Below are positions 33,035 to 42,108 of a stretch of 64,000 nt of DNA, one piece after another; the stretch's first letter is position 1; each line of letters starts with the position of its first letter. Under the pieces are notes generated by a model. That model saw nothing but the letters and a program-made list of their open reading frames with translations. It was not told the origin of the DNA and did no database searches. The stretch comes from Alistipes_A hominis (GTDB lineage: Bacteria > Bacteroidota > Bacteroidia > Bacteroidales > Rikenellaceae): contig NZ_JACOOK010000003.1 in assembly GCF_014288115.1 (NCBI RefSeq), positions 1-64,000 on the forward strand. The letters run 5' to 3'. The translations under genes were made by a program, and so were the position numbers.

Positions 33035-33592
33035 CTATTTTTTCACCAGTTTGCAGGGATAGTGCGCTTTGTATTTCCCTTTGGTCATCGCGGCCAGTTT
33101 GCTTTTCAGCAGAGTTCGGCGCAGCGGCGACACGTGGTCGATGAACAGTTTGCCGTCCAGGTGGTCGTACTCGTGCTGGATGACCCGCGCCGCGAAACCT
33201 TCGAACTCCTCGTCGTGCTCGACGAAATTTTCGTCCGCGTAGCGGATCCTGATCCGCGACGGCCTTTCGACCCGTTCGTTGATTCCCGGCAGGCTCAAAC
33301 ATCCTTCGTCGAACGGAACGGCGTCGCCGGAGCGTTCGTAGATGTGCGCGTTGATAAAGGCTTTTTTAAAACCGGCCAGGCTCGGATCCTTGTCGGCGTT
33401 CACCGAAGCGTCGACCACGAAGATCCGGATGTTGCGGCCCACCTGCGGGGCGGCCAGTCCGACTCCGTCGGCTTCGTACATGGTTTCCCACAGGTTTTCG
33501 AGAAATTTGTCCAGTTCCGGATAATCTTTGGCGATGTCTTCGGATTCTTTGCGCAAAACCGCCGAACCGTAAATATAAATCGGAAGTAACAT
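33035..33592 (-). CDS. def: Peptide deformylase
   Basis: This metallo-hydrolase removes the formyl group from new N-termini. The 185-residue protein contains the three family motifs: GVGLAAPQVG (motif 1), EGCLSLPG with the metal-binding Cys (motif 2), and QHEYDHLDGKL with the two metal-binding His and the catalytic Glu (motif 3). It is the last gene of the ruvX-ddh-def set, starting 27 bases after ddh. Confidence 0.97.
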   Translation of the reverse strand: MLLPIYIYGSAVLRKESEDIAKDYPELDKFLENLWETMYEADGVGLAAPQVGRNIRIFVVDASVNADKDPSLAGFKKAFINAHIYERSGDAVPFDEGCLSLPGINERVERPSRIRIRYADENFVEHDEEFEGFAARVIQHEYDHLDGKLFIDHVSPLRRTLLKSKLAAMTKGKYKAHYPCKLVKK

Positions 33593-33619
33593 ATCGTTCG
33601 TTTGCTGTTTTTAATCCTG

Positions 33620-34516
33620 TTATACCAGATGCCGGATCAGTTCCGTCCGGTCTCCGGGAAGCAGGTCGATCATCGGGATTTCGATCAGCGTGTAGCATCC
33701 CGGTTTCTGCAACATAGAAGCCCGCGCCGAGGAGACCAGTATCTGGGCCGTAAGCGCCGGATTGTTGATCTTCATATTGAATTCGAACAGTTGGTTCTGC
33801 GTTTTGCCCGAAACGCCCTTGCGCGTCAGGTTGACGCCATGTCCCATGTCCAGCAGCGCGTCCACGCTCTGCACCCGCATCACGTGCGTCTCGTCGTGTA
33901 CGAAATAGGCGTCTTTTTTGATCGCGTCGGCCACCTTGTCGAAATCGTAGCCCTCTTTCAGCTCGATGTAAACCATCCTCCGGTGAATGCCCGTCCCGGT
34001 CGGAATCGTCATCGACAACGCGGCTTTAACCCCGTCGATCGCCTTGACGGCTACGGTGTGACCCATGCTCATGCCGGGGCCGAAGTTCGTGTAAGTAATC
34101 CCTTTCGGGGCGCAGGCTTCGAGCAGAGCGCGCACCACCGAGTCGCTGCCCGGGTCCCAGCCGGCCGACATGATCGAAACGGCGCCGTGCTGCGCGGCCG
34201 CCTTGCCGAGCGTCGCGTGCTGTTCGGCGACCTGCGTATGGATGTCGAAACTGTCCACCGTGTTGATCCCTTTCTCGAGCAATTTCAGCGCGAAGCTCTG
34301 TACGCTGCGGCTCGGTGTGCAGAGGATCGCCACGTCGACTTTGCCGAGCGATTCGATTTCGGTGGCTACCGTATAGTTTTTCAGTTCTTCGGGCACGTTC
34401 GCGGCGTCGCGGCGAATGATACCGGCGATTTCGAAGTCTTCGGCCGCCTGCAACGCCTCGAGGACGTATTTTCCAATGTTGCCATATCCGACGATGGCTG
34501 CTCTGATCTTTTTCAT
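33620..34516 (-). CDS. ddh: meso-Diaminopimelate dehydrogenase
   Basis: The enzyme makes meso-diaminopimelate from tetrahydrodipicolinate in one NADPH-dependent step, for lysine and peptidoglycan. The 298-residue protein has an N-terminal Rossmann fold (AAIVGYGNIGKYVLEALQAA), then CTPSRSV, the substrate region SAGWDPGSDSVVRALLEA, and GPGMSMGHTVAVKA. Length is usual for the family. It lies between ruvX (11 bases upstream) and def. Confidence 0.93.
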   Translation of the reverse strand: MKKIRAAIVGYGNIGKYVLEALQAAEDFEIAGIIRRDAANVPEELKNYTVATEIESLGKVDVAILCTPSRSVQSFALKLLEKGINTVDSFDIHTQVAEQHATLGKAAAQHGAVSIMSAGWDPGSDSVVRALLEACAPKGITYTNFGPGMSMGHTVAVKAIDGVKAALSMTIPTGTGIHRRMVYIELKEGYDFDKVADAIKKDAYFVHDETHVMRVQSVDALLDMGHGVNLTRKGVSGKTQNQLFEFNMKINNPALTAQILVSSARASMLQKPGCYTLIEIPMIDLLPGDRTELIRHLV

Positions 34517-34527
34517 CTTCTATTGTG

Positions 34528-34962
34528 TTATTTATTTGTTAAATGATTGTCCCGCGAATCGAGGTATCCTTGCAGGATGATCGTTGCGCTGATGCGGTCG
34601 ACCAGCCCTTTGTCCTCGCGGCGGCGTTTTTTCGGAACGCCGCCGTCGATCATCGCCCGTAGCGCCAGCCTCGAGGTGAACCGCTCGTCGAACAGTTCGA
34701 TCCGCATCGCAGGCATCTCTTTGCGCAGCTTCTCGACGAACGGGCGGATGTAGGTATAGGACTCCGACGGCAACCCGTCCATCTGCAGCGGCATGCCGAT
34801 TACGATCGCGTCCACCGCGTTGGCCGCGGCGTAGCTCTTGACGTAGTCCATCAGCGTATGGGTCGGAACGGTGTCGAGGGCGTTGGCGATGATCTGCAAC
34901 GGGTCGGTCACGGCAAGGCCCGTCCGTTTGCGTCCGTAATCGATAGCCAGTATTCTCCCCAT
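34528..34962 (-). CDS. ruvX: Putative Holliday-junction resolvase YqgF/RuvX
   Basis: The protein has 144 residues from the ATG at 34962 (MGRILAIDYGRKRTGLAVTD). RNase-H-like motifs are present: IDYGRKRTG with the first Asp, IVIGMPLQMDG, and FDERFTS. The upstream in-frame extension to 35145 lacks family similarity and is rejected. The E. coli homologue acts in 16S rRNA 5'-end maturation. It heads the ruvX-ddh-def transcript, probably from the minus-strand promoter at 35143-35150, with a leader of about 170 bases. Confidence 0.9.
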   Translation of the reverse strand: MGRILAIDYGRKRTGLAVTDPLQIIANALDTVPTHTLMDYVKSYAAANAVDAIVIGMPLQMDGLPSESYTYIRPFVEKLRKEMPAMRIELFDERFTSRLALRAMIDGGVPKKRRREDKGLVDRISATIILQGYLDSRDNHLTNK

Positions 34963-35142
34963 ATGCGACGATAATCCGTTGAATGATCCGATTGCTGCGT
35001 CCGGCCGCCTTGCCCGCAACGTTTCCATGGGACTCTCCCGGGGGCGTTTGGTGATTCCCTGGTAGATATCCGGCTGGTTTATAGCTTGATCCGCAGACGG
35101 ACTAGCGGGCGACAGACGGCATGAAACGCGCGTTATTCTGTG

Positions 35143-35169
35143 CAAAGTTAAGAAAAAAACTTATCTTTG
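35143..35169. promoter_or_regulatory. Closely spaced divergent promoters
   Basis: On the minus strand TAACTTTG (35150-35143) drives ruvX-ddh-def. On the plus strand TATCTTTG (35162-35169) drives the gene at 35298. Their -33 regions must overlap each other, so the two compete for polymerase. Confidence 0.6.
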
Positions 35170-35297
35170 TTTTGCATTCTGGAGATTATGTGTTTTCCGG
35201 ACGATCCCGCTGCGATCGCAATACGGAAACCGCGAGGCGGACGAAAGACGCGTGAAAATGCAATTAAGGGTATCGGTTTAAAAAAGAAGATGAGCGT

Positions 35298-35654
35298 ATG
35301 ATGACGTTACAGGAAGTTATAGTGGAGTCGCATGACGATTTTCCGATATGGTCGTCCGTCGTCGTCGGTTTCGATGACGACAAAAGTTTGGTCGTGTTGC
35401 TCGAACACGACGATTACGACGAGCCGGACTATGCTTACAAGGTTTATGCGACCGTCGATAAGCGCGACGCGATGGGAATGGCCCGGCGTCTGAACGTTTC
35501 GTTGACCGATTTGCCGGCAGTAATTTTTAAACGGTACGGCGAAGCTTCGAACGTATTTGTACCTTCCGAGGTGGAAGCTACTTTTAAAGACATCCTGGAT
35601 TTTATCCTCGATTGCGGCGTTCGCTATCGTTTGAAGAGAGAAGATAAATCGTGA
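35298..35654 (+). CDS. Conserved-looking small cytoplasmic protein of unknown function
   Basis: The 118-residue acidic protein has no signal peptide or membrane segment (MMTLQEVIVESHDDFPIWSS, HDDYDEPDYAYKVYATVDKR). The composition and steady codon use look like a real gene, and a full promoter element lies 128 bases upstream. No family is recognised. The initiator could be the first or second of two adjacent ATGs. Confidence 0.7.
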   Translation: MMTLQEVIVESHDDFPIWSSVVVGFDDDKSLVVLLEHDDYDEPDYAYKVYATVDKRDAMGMARRLNVSLTDLPAVIFKRYGEASNVFVPSEVEATFKDILDFILDCGVRYRLKREDKS

Positions 35655-35784
35655 AAGGCCGTTTGCAGCCCGGCGTTGCCGCACGGACGTTTCCGCTTTT
35701 CGCCGGCAGTTTCTTTTTTATTCGTATTTGTCCGTTAAATATCTTATATATAGTCGGATGCAATATTTCTTGCGGAGAACTTCT

Positions 35785-35816
35785 TTTGGAAATCTCCGAA
35801 TAAAAACATATACTTG
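35785..35816 (+). promoter_or_regulatory. Promoter of the GH43 gene
   Basis: TTTG (35785-35788), a 20-base spacer and TATACTTG (35809-35816). It supports the start at 35856 over an in-frame start at 35814, which lies inside the promoter. Confidence 0.65.
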
Positions 35817-35855
35817 CACTCCGTATGTTTAAATTTAACCGACTCTTTTTTTGAT

Positions 35856-36809
35856 ATGAAGAAACCAGGTTTTCCGGTATGGCTGTTCGCATTGCTGTCG
35901 TTCGGCAGTTTGTATGCGCAGGACGGGAACGTTTTGCCGGCGGGCGTTCCGACCGACGGGGTGCATATCCGCGACCCGTTCGTGCTGGCCGATTCGTCGG
36001 ACGGGACTTACTATATGTACGGGACGACCCGCGGAGACGGGTTCGACGTTTTTTCGAGCCGCGATCTGGAGACTTGGCAGGGGCCCCGCGCAATTTTTCA
36101 GCGGACTCCTGATTTTTGGGGCGATCAATGTTTCTGGGCGGCCGAGTGCCATGCTTATAAGGGCAAATATTATTTGTTCGCGACGGTGCGCGGTGCGGCA
36201 GACAGTCTGCTCGGAACGGCTGTTTTCGTTGCGGACAGTCCGAAAGGCCCTTTTCGCGAGCACAGCAAGGGACGCTTGACGCCGCGAACGTGGCAGGCGC
36301 TCGACGGGACGCTGTACGTCGATGGGAAGGGGAATCCGTGGATGGTTTTCTGCCACGAATGGACGCAATTGGGCGACGGAACGGTGGAAGCCGTCCGGTT
36401 GAGCCGCAACCTGAAAAAAGCCGTCGGAAAACCGGCGACGCTGTTCCGCGCGTCGTCCGCGCCGTGGGTCAGGCCGCATACGCCGGGCAATTACGTGACC
36501 GACGGACCGTTCCTGTACCGGAACCGGAAAGGCGAACTGCTGATGCTGTGGTCGTCGTTCGGCGACCGTGGGTACGCGATCGGGGTGGCCCGTTCGCAGA
36601 GCGGCGAGGTTGCCGGGCCGTGGTTGCAGATGCCCGAGGCGCTCTTCGCGCGCGACGGAGGGCACGGAATGTTGTTCCGTACGTTCGACGGAGAACTGTT
36701 GCTGAGCATCCACCGGCCGAACGTGCCGCCCGACGAGCGTCCGCGCTTTTTCCGGGTGGAAGAGAAGGCCGACGGATCGCTCTGCCTGGTCGAAAAGCAG
36801 GCGGAATAA
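35856..36809 (+). CDS. Secreted glycoside hydrolase family 43-like enzyme
   Basis: The 317-residue protein has a signal peptide (MKKPGFPVWLFALLSFGSLY). The five-bladed propeller typical of GH43 begins with HIRDPFVLADSSDGTYYMYG, where the Asp after Arg is the likely general base. Later blades show FWAAECHAYKGKYYLFAT (with the likely acid Glu), ALDGTLYVDGKGNPWMVFCH, and YVTDGPFLYRNRKGELLMLW. Substrate probably an arabinose- or xylose-containing glycan; not determinable here. glyS follows after 29 bases. Confidence 0.85.
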   Translation: MKKPGFPVWLFALLSFGSLYAQDGNVLPAGVPTDGVHIRDPFVLADSSDGTYYMYGTTRGDGFDVFSSRDLETWQGPRAIFQRTPDFWGDQCFWAAECHAYKGKYYLFATVRGAADSLLGTAVFVADSPKGPFREHSKGRLTPRTWQALDGTLYVDGKGNPWMVFCHEWTQLGDGTVEAVRLSRNLKKAVGKPATLFRASSAPWVRPHTPGNYVTDGPFLYRNRKGELLMLWSSFGDRGYAIGVARSQSGEVAGPWLQMPEALFARDGGHGMLFRTFDGELLLSIHRPNVPPDERPRFFRVEEKADGSLCLVEKQAE

Positions 36810-36838
36810 ACCGATGAAAAAATAATCCATTTACGATA

Positions 36839-38380
36839 ATGACACAGGAAGAACTTTTTAAAAAGCTGGTTGCTCACAGCAAGGAGTACGGGTTTATTTT
36901 CCCGTCGAGCGAAATATACGACGGTCTGAGCGCCGTATACGATTACGGGCAGCAAGGCGTGGAGTTGAAAAACAACATCAAGCGTTACTGGTGGGAGTCG
37001 ATGGTGCGGCTGCACGACAATATCGTCGGGATCGACTCGGCGATCTTCATGCACCCGAAGATATGGGAAGCGTCGGGACATGTCGGGGCGTTCAACGATC
37101 CGCTGATCGACAATCGCGATTCGAAGAAGCGTTACCGCGCCGACGTGCTGATCGAGGATTTCATCGCCAAACAGGACGAGAAGATCGCCAAAGAGGTCGA
37201 AAAGGCCCGTAAGCGTTTCGGCGAAGCGTTCGACGAGGCGAAATTTCTCGAGACGAACCCGCGCGTAATCGAACACAAGGCCAAACGCGACGCCGTGCAC
37301 AGCCGGATGGTCGCCGCGCTGAACGACAACAACCTGGAAGAACTGCGCCAGATCATCGTCGATAGCGAGATCGTTTGTCCGATCTCCGGTACGCGCAATT
37401 GGACGGAAGTGCGCCAGTTCAACCTGATGTTCGAAACGAAGATGGGGTCGGTCAGCGAGGGCGCCAACACGATCTACCTGCGGCCCGAAACGGCACAGGG
37501 TATTTTCGTCAATTTCCTGAACGTGCAGAAGACCGGCCGGATGAAAATTCCGTTCGGGATCGCACAGATCGGTAAGGCGTTCCGCAACGAGATCGTCGCT
37601 CGGCAGTTCATTTTTCGTATGCGCGAGTTCGAACAGATGGAGATGCAGTTTTTCGTGCGTCCCGGCGAGGAACTCGAGTGGTTCAAAAAGTGGAAGGCGA
37701 CGCGCATGAGTTGGCACCGCGCGCTCGGTTTCGGCGACGAGCACTACCGTTTCCACGACCACGACAAGCTGGCCCACTATGCCAATGCCGCGACCGACGT
37801 CGAATACGAATTTCCGTTCGGATTCAAAGAGGTGGAGGGAATCCATTCGCGCACCGATTTCGACCTTGGCAACCATCAGAAGTTCTCCGGCAAGAAGATT
37901 CAGTATTTCGATACCGAGACCGGCGAAAGTTATGTGCCTTACGTGGTCGAAACGTCGATCGGCGTCGACCGGATGGTGTTGCAGGTGCTGTCCGCTTCGT
38001 ACGAGGAGCAGCAGCTCGAAGGCGGCGAGAGCCGTATCGTGATGCATATTCCGGCGGCGCTGGCTCCGGTCAAGGCCGCCGTGCTGCCGCTGGTCAAAAA
38101 GGACGGTTTGCCCGAAGTGGCCCGCGATATACAACATGCGCTCAAATGCGATTTCAACGTACAGTACGACGAGAAAGACAGTATCGGCAAGCGTTACCGT
38201 CGTCAGGATGCGATCGGAACCCCGTTCTGCATTACGGTCGACCACCGGACGCTCGAAGACAAGACGGTGACCGTGCGGCACCGCGATTCGATGGAACAGC
38301 AACGCGTCGCGATTGCCGATCTGTCCGGCATGATCGCCGAGGAGACCGGTTTCCGGAAACTTTTCGCCAAGCTGTGTTAA
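36839..38380 (+). CDS. glyS: Glycyl-tRNA synthetase (single-chain class II type)
   Basis: This dimeric synthetase charges tRNA-Gly. The 513-residue single chain is of the alpha2 type shared by archaea, eukaryotes and part of the bacteria, not the alpha2beta2 type of E. coli. Visible: motif 1 region SSEIYDGLSAVYDYGQQGVE, TIYLRPETAQGIFVNF, motif 2 FGIAQIGKAFRNEIVARQF, motif 3 YVVETSIGVDRMVLQVL, and the C-terminal anticodon-binding domain (AAVLPLVKKDGLPEVARD). Confidence 0.96.
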   Translation: MTQEELFKKLVAHSKEYGFIFPSSEIYDGLSAVYDYGQQGVELKNNIKRYWWESMVRLHDNIVGIDSAIFMHPKIWEASGHVGAFNDPLIDNRDSKKRYRADVLIEDFIAKQDEKIAKEVEKARKRFGEAFDEAKFLETNPRVIEHKAKRDAVHSRMVAALNDNNLEELRQIIVDSEIVCPISGTRNWTEVRQFNLMFETKMGSVSEGANTIYLRPETAQGIFVNFLNVQKTGRMKIPFGIAQIGKAFRNEIVARQFIFRMREFEQMEMQFFVRPGEELEWFKKWKATRMSWHRALGFGDEHYRFHDHDKLAHYANAATDVEYEFPFGFKEVEGIHSRTDFDLGNHQKFSGKKIQYFDTETGESYVPYVVETSIGVDRMVLQVLSASYEEQQLEGGESRIVMHIPAALAPVKAAVLPLVKKDGLPEVARDIQHALKCDFNVQYDEKDSIGKRYRRQDAIGTPFCITVDHRTLEDKTVTVRHRDSMEQQRVAIADLSGMIAEETGFRKLFAKLC

Positions 38381-38405
38381 TCGGGTAAATACCCGCAGGA
38401 ACGAG

Positions 38406-38430
38406 AGGCTGCCCCGCGAGAGGCAGCCTT
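38406..38430 (+). terminator. Hairpin after glyS
   Basis: AGGCTGCC / GGCAGCCT stem, 25 bases after the glyS stop. Only a short T stretch follows. Confidence 0.55.
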
Positions 38431-38496
38431 CGCTGTTTGCGGGTTTCGAAAAGATACGTATCTTGCATCGGAAAAGGATGCGCAAAAAAACGGTTT

Positions 38497-38967
38497 ATGA
38501 AAGGAACTGCACTTTTCCCGGGGTCGTTCGATCCCTTTACGTTGGGACATAAATTCGTCGTAGATCAGGGGCTCGAACTTTTCGACCGCATCGTGATCGC
38601 CATCGGCGTCAACAGCGAGAAGGCGGGGTTGCTGACCCCCGACAACAGGGCGCGACTGATCCGCGACCTGTACCGCGGCGAACCGCGGATCGAGGTGCGG
38701 ATCTACACCGAGCTGACCGGGCAGTTGTGCCGACAGTTGGGTGTCAAGACGATTCTCCGAGGGTTGCGCAATACGGTCGATTTCGAGTACGAGCGGAACA
38801 TCATGCAGGTCAACCGGGCGCTGTTTCCGGAGATCAACACCGTGCTGCTGTTCACCCCGGCCGATTACGTGGCCATCTCGTCGAGCGTGATTCGCGAGCT
38901 GCTCGCTTTCGGCGGCGACCCGACCCCGCTGATGCCGGAAAACATCGATATTAAGAATTATATGTAA
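38497..38967 (+). CDS. coaD: Phosphopantetheine adenylyltransferase
   Basis: CoaD catalyses the fourth step of coenzyme A synthesis. The protein has 156 residues from the ATG at 38497 (MKGTALFPGSFDPFTLGHKF), which gives the family's usual length. Nucleotidyltransferase motifs: the (T/H)xGH type TLGH, GLRNTVDFEYERNIMQ, and ISSSVIREL near the C-terminus. It heads a run of four same-strand genes (coaD, lpxD, ruvC, TlpA-like) with gaps of 17-29 bases. Confidence 0.95.
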   Translation: MKGTALFPGSFDPFTLGHKFVVDQGLELFDRIVIAIGVNSEKAGLLTPDNRARLIRDLYRGEPRIEVRIYTELTGQLCRQLGVKTILRGLRNTVDFEYERNIMQVNRALFPEINTVLLFTPADYVAISSSVIRELLAFGGDPTPLMPENIDIKNYM

Positions 38968-38996
38968 TTGTACGAACCGATAAAATACTGGAAAAT

Positions 38997-40043
38997 ATGG
39001 AATTTACTGCGGAACTCATCGCCGGTTTCCTCGGCGGGGAAATCGTTGGCGATCCGAAAGCCGTCGTCACCTCGCTGGCCAAGATCGAGGAGGGCAAACC
39101 CGGAACTCTCGCTTTTTTGTCGAACCCGAAGTACGAACACTATATCTACGATACCCAGGCGAGCATCGTGATTGTCAACAGATCGTTCGAGCCGATGGCT
39201 CCGGTAGCGGCGACGATGGTGAAGGTAGAGGATGCCTATTCGTGCTTTGCGAAGTTGCTCGAACTTTATGTCGCCAACAAACCTCAGAAGACGGGCGTCA
39301 GTCCGCTGGCGTCGGTCGATCCGTCCGCCGCGGTCGGAGAGGGGGCTTACATCGGCGCCTATGCGGTGATCGAACAGGGCGTAAAGACCGGTAAGAATTG
39401 CAAAATATATCCGCAGGTATATCTCGGCGACGGGGTGCGGCTCGGCGACAACGTGACGCTGTATCCGGGCGTCAGGATTTACGAAGCCTGCGTTATCGGC
39501 AACAATGTGACGATCCACGCCGGATCGGTGATCGGCGCCGACGGTTTCGGTTTCGCCCCGGACGAAAAGGGCGAATTCCACAAAATTCCGCAAATCGGCA
39601 ACGTGCGGATCGAGGACGATGTCGAGATCGGAGCCAATACTTGTATCGATCGCGCTACGATGGGTTCGACCGTGATTCATAAGGGCGTCAAACTCGACAA
39701 CCTGATCCAGATCGGCCACAATGTGACGGTCGGGGCCAATACGGTGGCCGCGTCGCAGGTCGGCGTAGCGGGTTCGTCGAAAGTGGGTGCCGGGTGTATG
39801 CTGGGCGGACAGGTCGGCATCGCCGGACATCTGACCGTCGGCGACGGCGTGAAATTGGCTTCCAAGTCGGGGATTTCGAACAGCATTCCCGACGGGGAGA
39901 CTTACATGGGGAACCCGGCGATGCCCGGTATCAAATACCACCGTTCGCACGCCGTGTTCCGCAACCTGCCCGATCTGAGTTATAAGGTGAGACAGCTCGA
40001 AAAAGAACTTGAAAAACTGAAAGCGCAGCTTTCGGCAGAATAA
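38997..40043 (+). CDS. lpxD: UDP-3-O-(3-hydroxyacyl)glucosamine N-acyltransferase
   Basis: LpxD performs the third step of lipid A synthesis. The 348-residue protein has an N-terminal uridine-binding domain (GFLGGEIVGDPKAVVTSLAK), then a left-handed parallel beta-helix of hexapeptide repeats from about residue 100 to 300 (VTLYPGVRIYEACVIGNNVT), with the catalytic His region LIQIGHNVTVGANT, and a C-terminal helix (VRQLEKELEKLKAQL). Its presence shows a Gram-negative outer membrane. Confidence 0.95.
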   Translation: MEFTAELIAGFLGGEIVGDPKAVVTSLAKIEEGKPGTLAFLSNPKYEHYIYDTQASIVIVNRSFEPMAPVAATMVKVEDAYSCFAKLLELYVANKPQKTGVSPLASVDPSAAVGEGAYIGAYAVIEQGVKTGKNCKIYPQVYLGDGVRLGDNVTLYPGVRIYEACVIGNNVTIHAGSVIGADGFGFAPDEKGEFHKIPQIGNVRIEDDVEIGANTCIDRATMGSTVIHKGVKLDNLIQIGHNVTVGANTVAASQVGVAGSSKVGAGCMLGGQVGIAGHLTVGDGVKLASKSGISNSIPDGETYMGNPAMPGIKYHRSHAVFRNLPDLSYKVRQLEKELEKLKAQLSAE

Positions 40044-40060
40044 TTGCGGAGGATCGTTCG

Positions 40061-40648
40061 GTGGACGGCAGGGTGATTATGGGCATCGACCCCGGAACCA
40101 ACACGACCGGTTACGGCGTGATCCGTACCGAGGGCAATGCGCTCTCGTGCATCGTGCTGGGCGATATCGACCTGCACCGGATCGGCGATCCGTACCAAAA
40201 GCTGAAGTATATTTTCGAGCGGGTCGGGGCGCTGATCGACCAGTACCGTCCGGACGAAGTGGCGCTCGAATCGCCGTTTTTCGGCGAAAACGTACAGAGT
40301 ATGCTGAAGCTGGGACGGGCGCAGGGAGTGGCGATGGCCGCCGCGCTGAGCCGTGGCGTGACGGTGTCGGAATACGCCCCGCGCCGGATCAAGCAGGCGA
40401 TTACCGGTCAGGGCGCCGCGTCGAAGGAACAGGTCGCGATAATTCTCAAAAAACTGCTGCGATTGGAGGAGCTGCCGCGGCGTCTCGACGCGACCGACGG
40501 ACTCGCCGTCGCCGTTTGCCACTTTTTCCAGTCCGCTCCGGTGCCGACGCTCGAAAGTCGCTGTCGGAAAAAGGCGCTCGGCGGCGGTCCCGCTTCCGTA
40601 AGTTGGGAGCGTTTTATTTCCGATCATCCGGAACGGGTCAAAAAGTGA
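40061..40648 (+). CDS. ruvC: Crossover junction endodeoxyribonuclease RuvC
   Basis: RuvC resolves Holliday junctions. The 195-residue protein has the RNase-H-like catalytic acids in IMGIDPGTNTTGYG, VALESPFF and RLDATDGLAVAVCH. A purine-rich GGAGGA 8-13 bases ahead supports the GTG at 40061; an ATG six codons later is the alternative. It starts 17 bases after lpxD. Confidence 0.95.
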   Translation: MDGRVIMGIDPGTNTTGYGVIRTEGNALSCIVLGDIDLHRIGDPYQKLKYIFERVGALIDQYRPDEVALESPFFGENVQSMLKLGRAQGVAMAAALSRGVTVSEYAPRRIKQAITGQGAASKEQVAIILKKLLRLEELPRRLDATDGLAVAVCHFFQSAPVPTLESRCRKKALGGGPASVSWERFISDHPERVKK

Positions 40649-40676
40649 TTGTAGAACGGAATAATTCCGAAAGCAT

Positions 40677-41798
40677 ATGAAAAAATATTTGATTTCATCG
40701 ATCGTAGCTGCGGCCGTGTTGTGTTCGTGCGCGCAGCCGAAACAGCAGACCGGTTACCGGATCGACGGCGAGATCGCCGGCGTTGCCGGAAAAGTATACC
40801 TGACCGTATTCGAAGGCAAGCTGCCGCGGGTGATCGATTCGGCCGAAGTAAAAAACGGGGCGTTCGAATTTTCGGGCGACTGCGCGGTGCCGATTTTTGC
40901 CGCCGTCGAAACTCCGGGCGTTCCGTTGGTGCGGTTTTTCCTCGAAAACAGCCCGATGATCCGGATCGTCGGCGCGGCCGACCGGCCGCAGGATATCCGG
41001 GTGACGGGTTCGGCGACGGAAGACCTTTACCGGCAGTTCCTCGGGCAGGCCGATTCCGTCGCGAAATTGCTGGACAGCGATTCGGTGAAGCTGTCCAGTA
41101 CGCGGATCGCCTTCGATCTGGAGAAACAAAGGGATAGTCTCGGCCGGGTATTCGTCCGGAAGCATTCCGGCAGCGTGGCGGCGGCTTATGTGCTGTTTCG
41201 CGGCCTTTCGTACGAGATGTCTGCGAAGGAGATCCGTCAGGCGCTGGACGGGCTGACCCCGCCGGCCAGCGCTTCGGTTTATGCGGAGCTGCTCGAAAAG
41301 ATGGCCGCTGCGCTGGCGAGAACCGAACCGGGGCAAAAATATGTCGATATTTCGGTTCCGGATACGGCCGGGATGGAGTTGCCGTTGTCGCGGTTTGTCG
41401 GCGAGGGAAAATACGTGTTGCTCGATTTCTGGGCTTCGTGGTGTCCGCCTTGCCGTGCGGAGATTCCCAACCTCGTGACGGCTTATAAAGAATTTCATTC
41501 GAAAGGTTTCGAGATTTACGCGGTATCGCTCGACAAAAACAGAAAGGCGTGGCTGGACGGCATCAAAATGTTTAAAATGGATTGGCCGCAGGTTGGCACC
41601 CTGAAATTCTGGGAGAGCGCCGCAGCCGAAACCTACGGGGTTCGTTCGATTCCGTCGAACGTGTTGATTGGCCCGGATGGGACGATCCTGGCCCGTAACC
41701 TGATGGGAAGCGTGCTTTTGCAGAAGTTGGGGGAATTGCTGGTGCCGCAGCCTTCAAAAAGCGCTGCCGCTTCCGAAAACTCCGCCCCTGCGAATTAA
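40677..41798 (+). CDS. TlpA-type thiol-disulfide lipoprotein with DUF4369 domain
   Basis: The 373-residue lipoprotein has its lipobox Cys near residue 18 (AAVLCSCAQ). An N-terminal DUF4369-type beta domain follows (YRIDGEIAGVAGKVYLTVFE, about residues 27-120), then a helical linker, then a thioredoxin domain with the redox pair CPPC in LLDFWASWCPPCRAEIPNLV near residue 260. The cis-Pro region is VRSIPSNVLIGPDG. Such proteins act in the periplasm in thiol redox or stress responses. Unlike the small thioredoxin-like protein at 4068, the catalytic site is of the classic form. Confidence 0.88.
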   Translation: MKKYLISSIVAAAVLCSCAQPKQQTGYRIDGEIAGVAGKVYLTVFEGKLPRVIDSAEVKNGAFEFSGDCAVPIFAAVETPGVPLVRFFLENSPMIRIVGAADRPQDIRVTGSATEDLYRQFLGQADSVAKLLDSDSVKLSSTRIAFDLEKQRDSLGRVFVRKHSGSVAAAYVLFRGLSYEMSAKEIRQALDGLTPPASASVYAELLEKMAAALARTEPGQKYVDISVPDTAGMELPLSRFVGEGKYVLLDFWASWCPPCRAEIPNLVTAYKEFHSKGFEIYAVSLDKNRKAWLDGIKMFKMDWPQVGTLKFWESAAAETYGVRSIPSNVLIGPDGTILARNLMGSVLLQKLGELLVPQPSKSAAASENSAPAN

Positions 41799-41873
41799 TG
41801 CGGGAGTCCGTTCCCCCGTATTGAAATGAATGTTCCCGATTTCCGGGGTTTTCATAAGTTCTTGAGGAAAAAA

Positions 41874-41904
41874 TTTGTAAGGAATAATTTTTTGCTTATC
41901 TTTG
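41874..41904 (+). promoter_or_regulatory. Promoter of tRNA-Arg
   Basis: TTTG (41874-41877), a 19-base spacer and TATCTTTG (41897-41904), a full consensus match about 18 bases ahead of the tRNA. Confidence 0.8.
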
Positions 41905-41921
41905 CACTCGCAAAAGGGAAA

Positions 41922-41995
41922 GGCTCCGTAGCTTAACTGAATAGAGCACTTGACTACGGATCAAGAGGTTACAGGTTTGAATCCTGTCGGAGTCA
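41922..41995 (+). tRNA. tRNA-Arg, anticodon ACG
   Basis: The cloverleaf is complete over 74 bases: acceptor GGCTCCG / CGGAGTC (one G-T pair), D-arm GCTTAACTGAATAGAGC, anticodon stem CTTGA-CTACGGA-TCAAG with anticodon ACG, and T-arm ACAGGTTTGAATCCTGT. The CCA end is not encoded. The 3' end is a common integration target, and an integrase relic follows at 42109. Confidence 0.96.
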
Positions 41996-42008
41996 CTGAT
42001 TGCAAACG

Positions 42009-42036
42009 GCTTGTCGGAAACGACAGGTCGTTTTTT
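42009..42036 (+). terminator. Terminator of tRNA-Arg
   Basis: CTTGTCG-GAA-ACGACAGG hairpin followed by TCGTTTTTTATTG. Confidence 0.75.
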
Positions 42037-42108
42037 ATTGTTGTTTCGGGTGGATTTCGGGGTATTTTGAAAGGGTTTTGTAAACGAAAGTGTAAACCGA
42101 AAATCGAC

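Noticed and set aside
34963..35145. 61-codon N-terminal extension of RuvX
   Set aside because: The extension has no family similarity, and the RNase-H-like domain begins at the ATG at 34962 as in other RuvX proteins.
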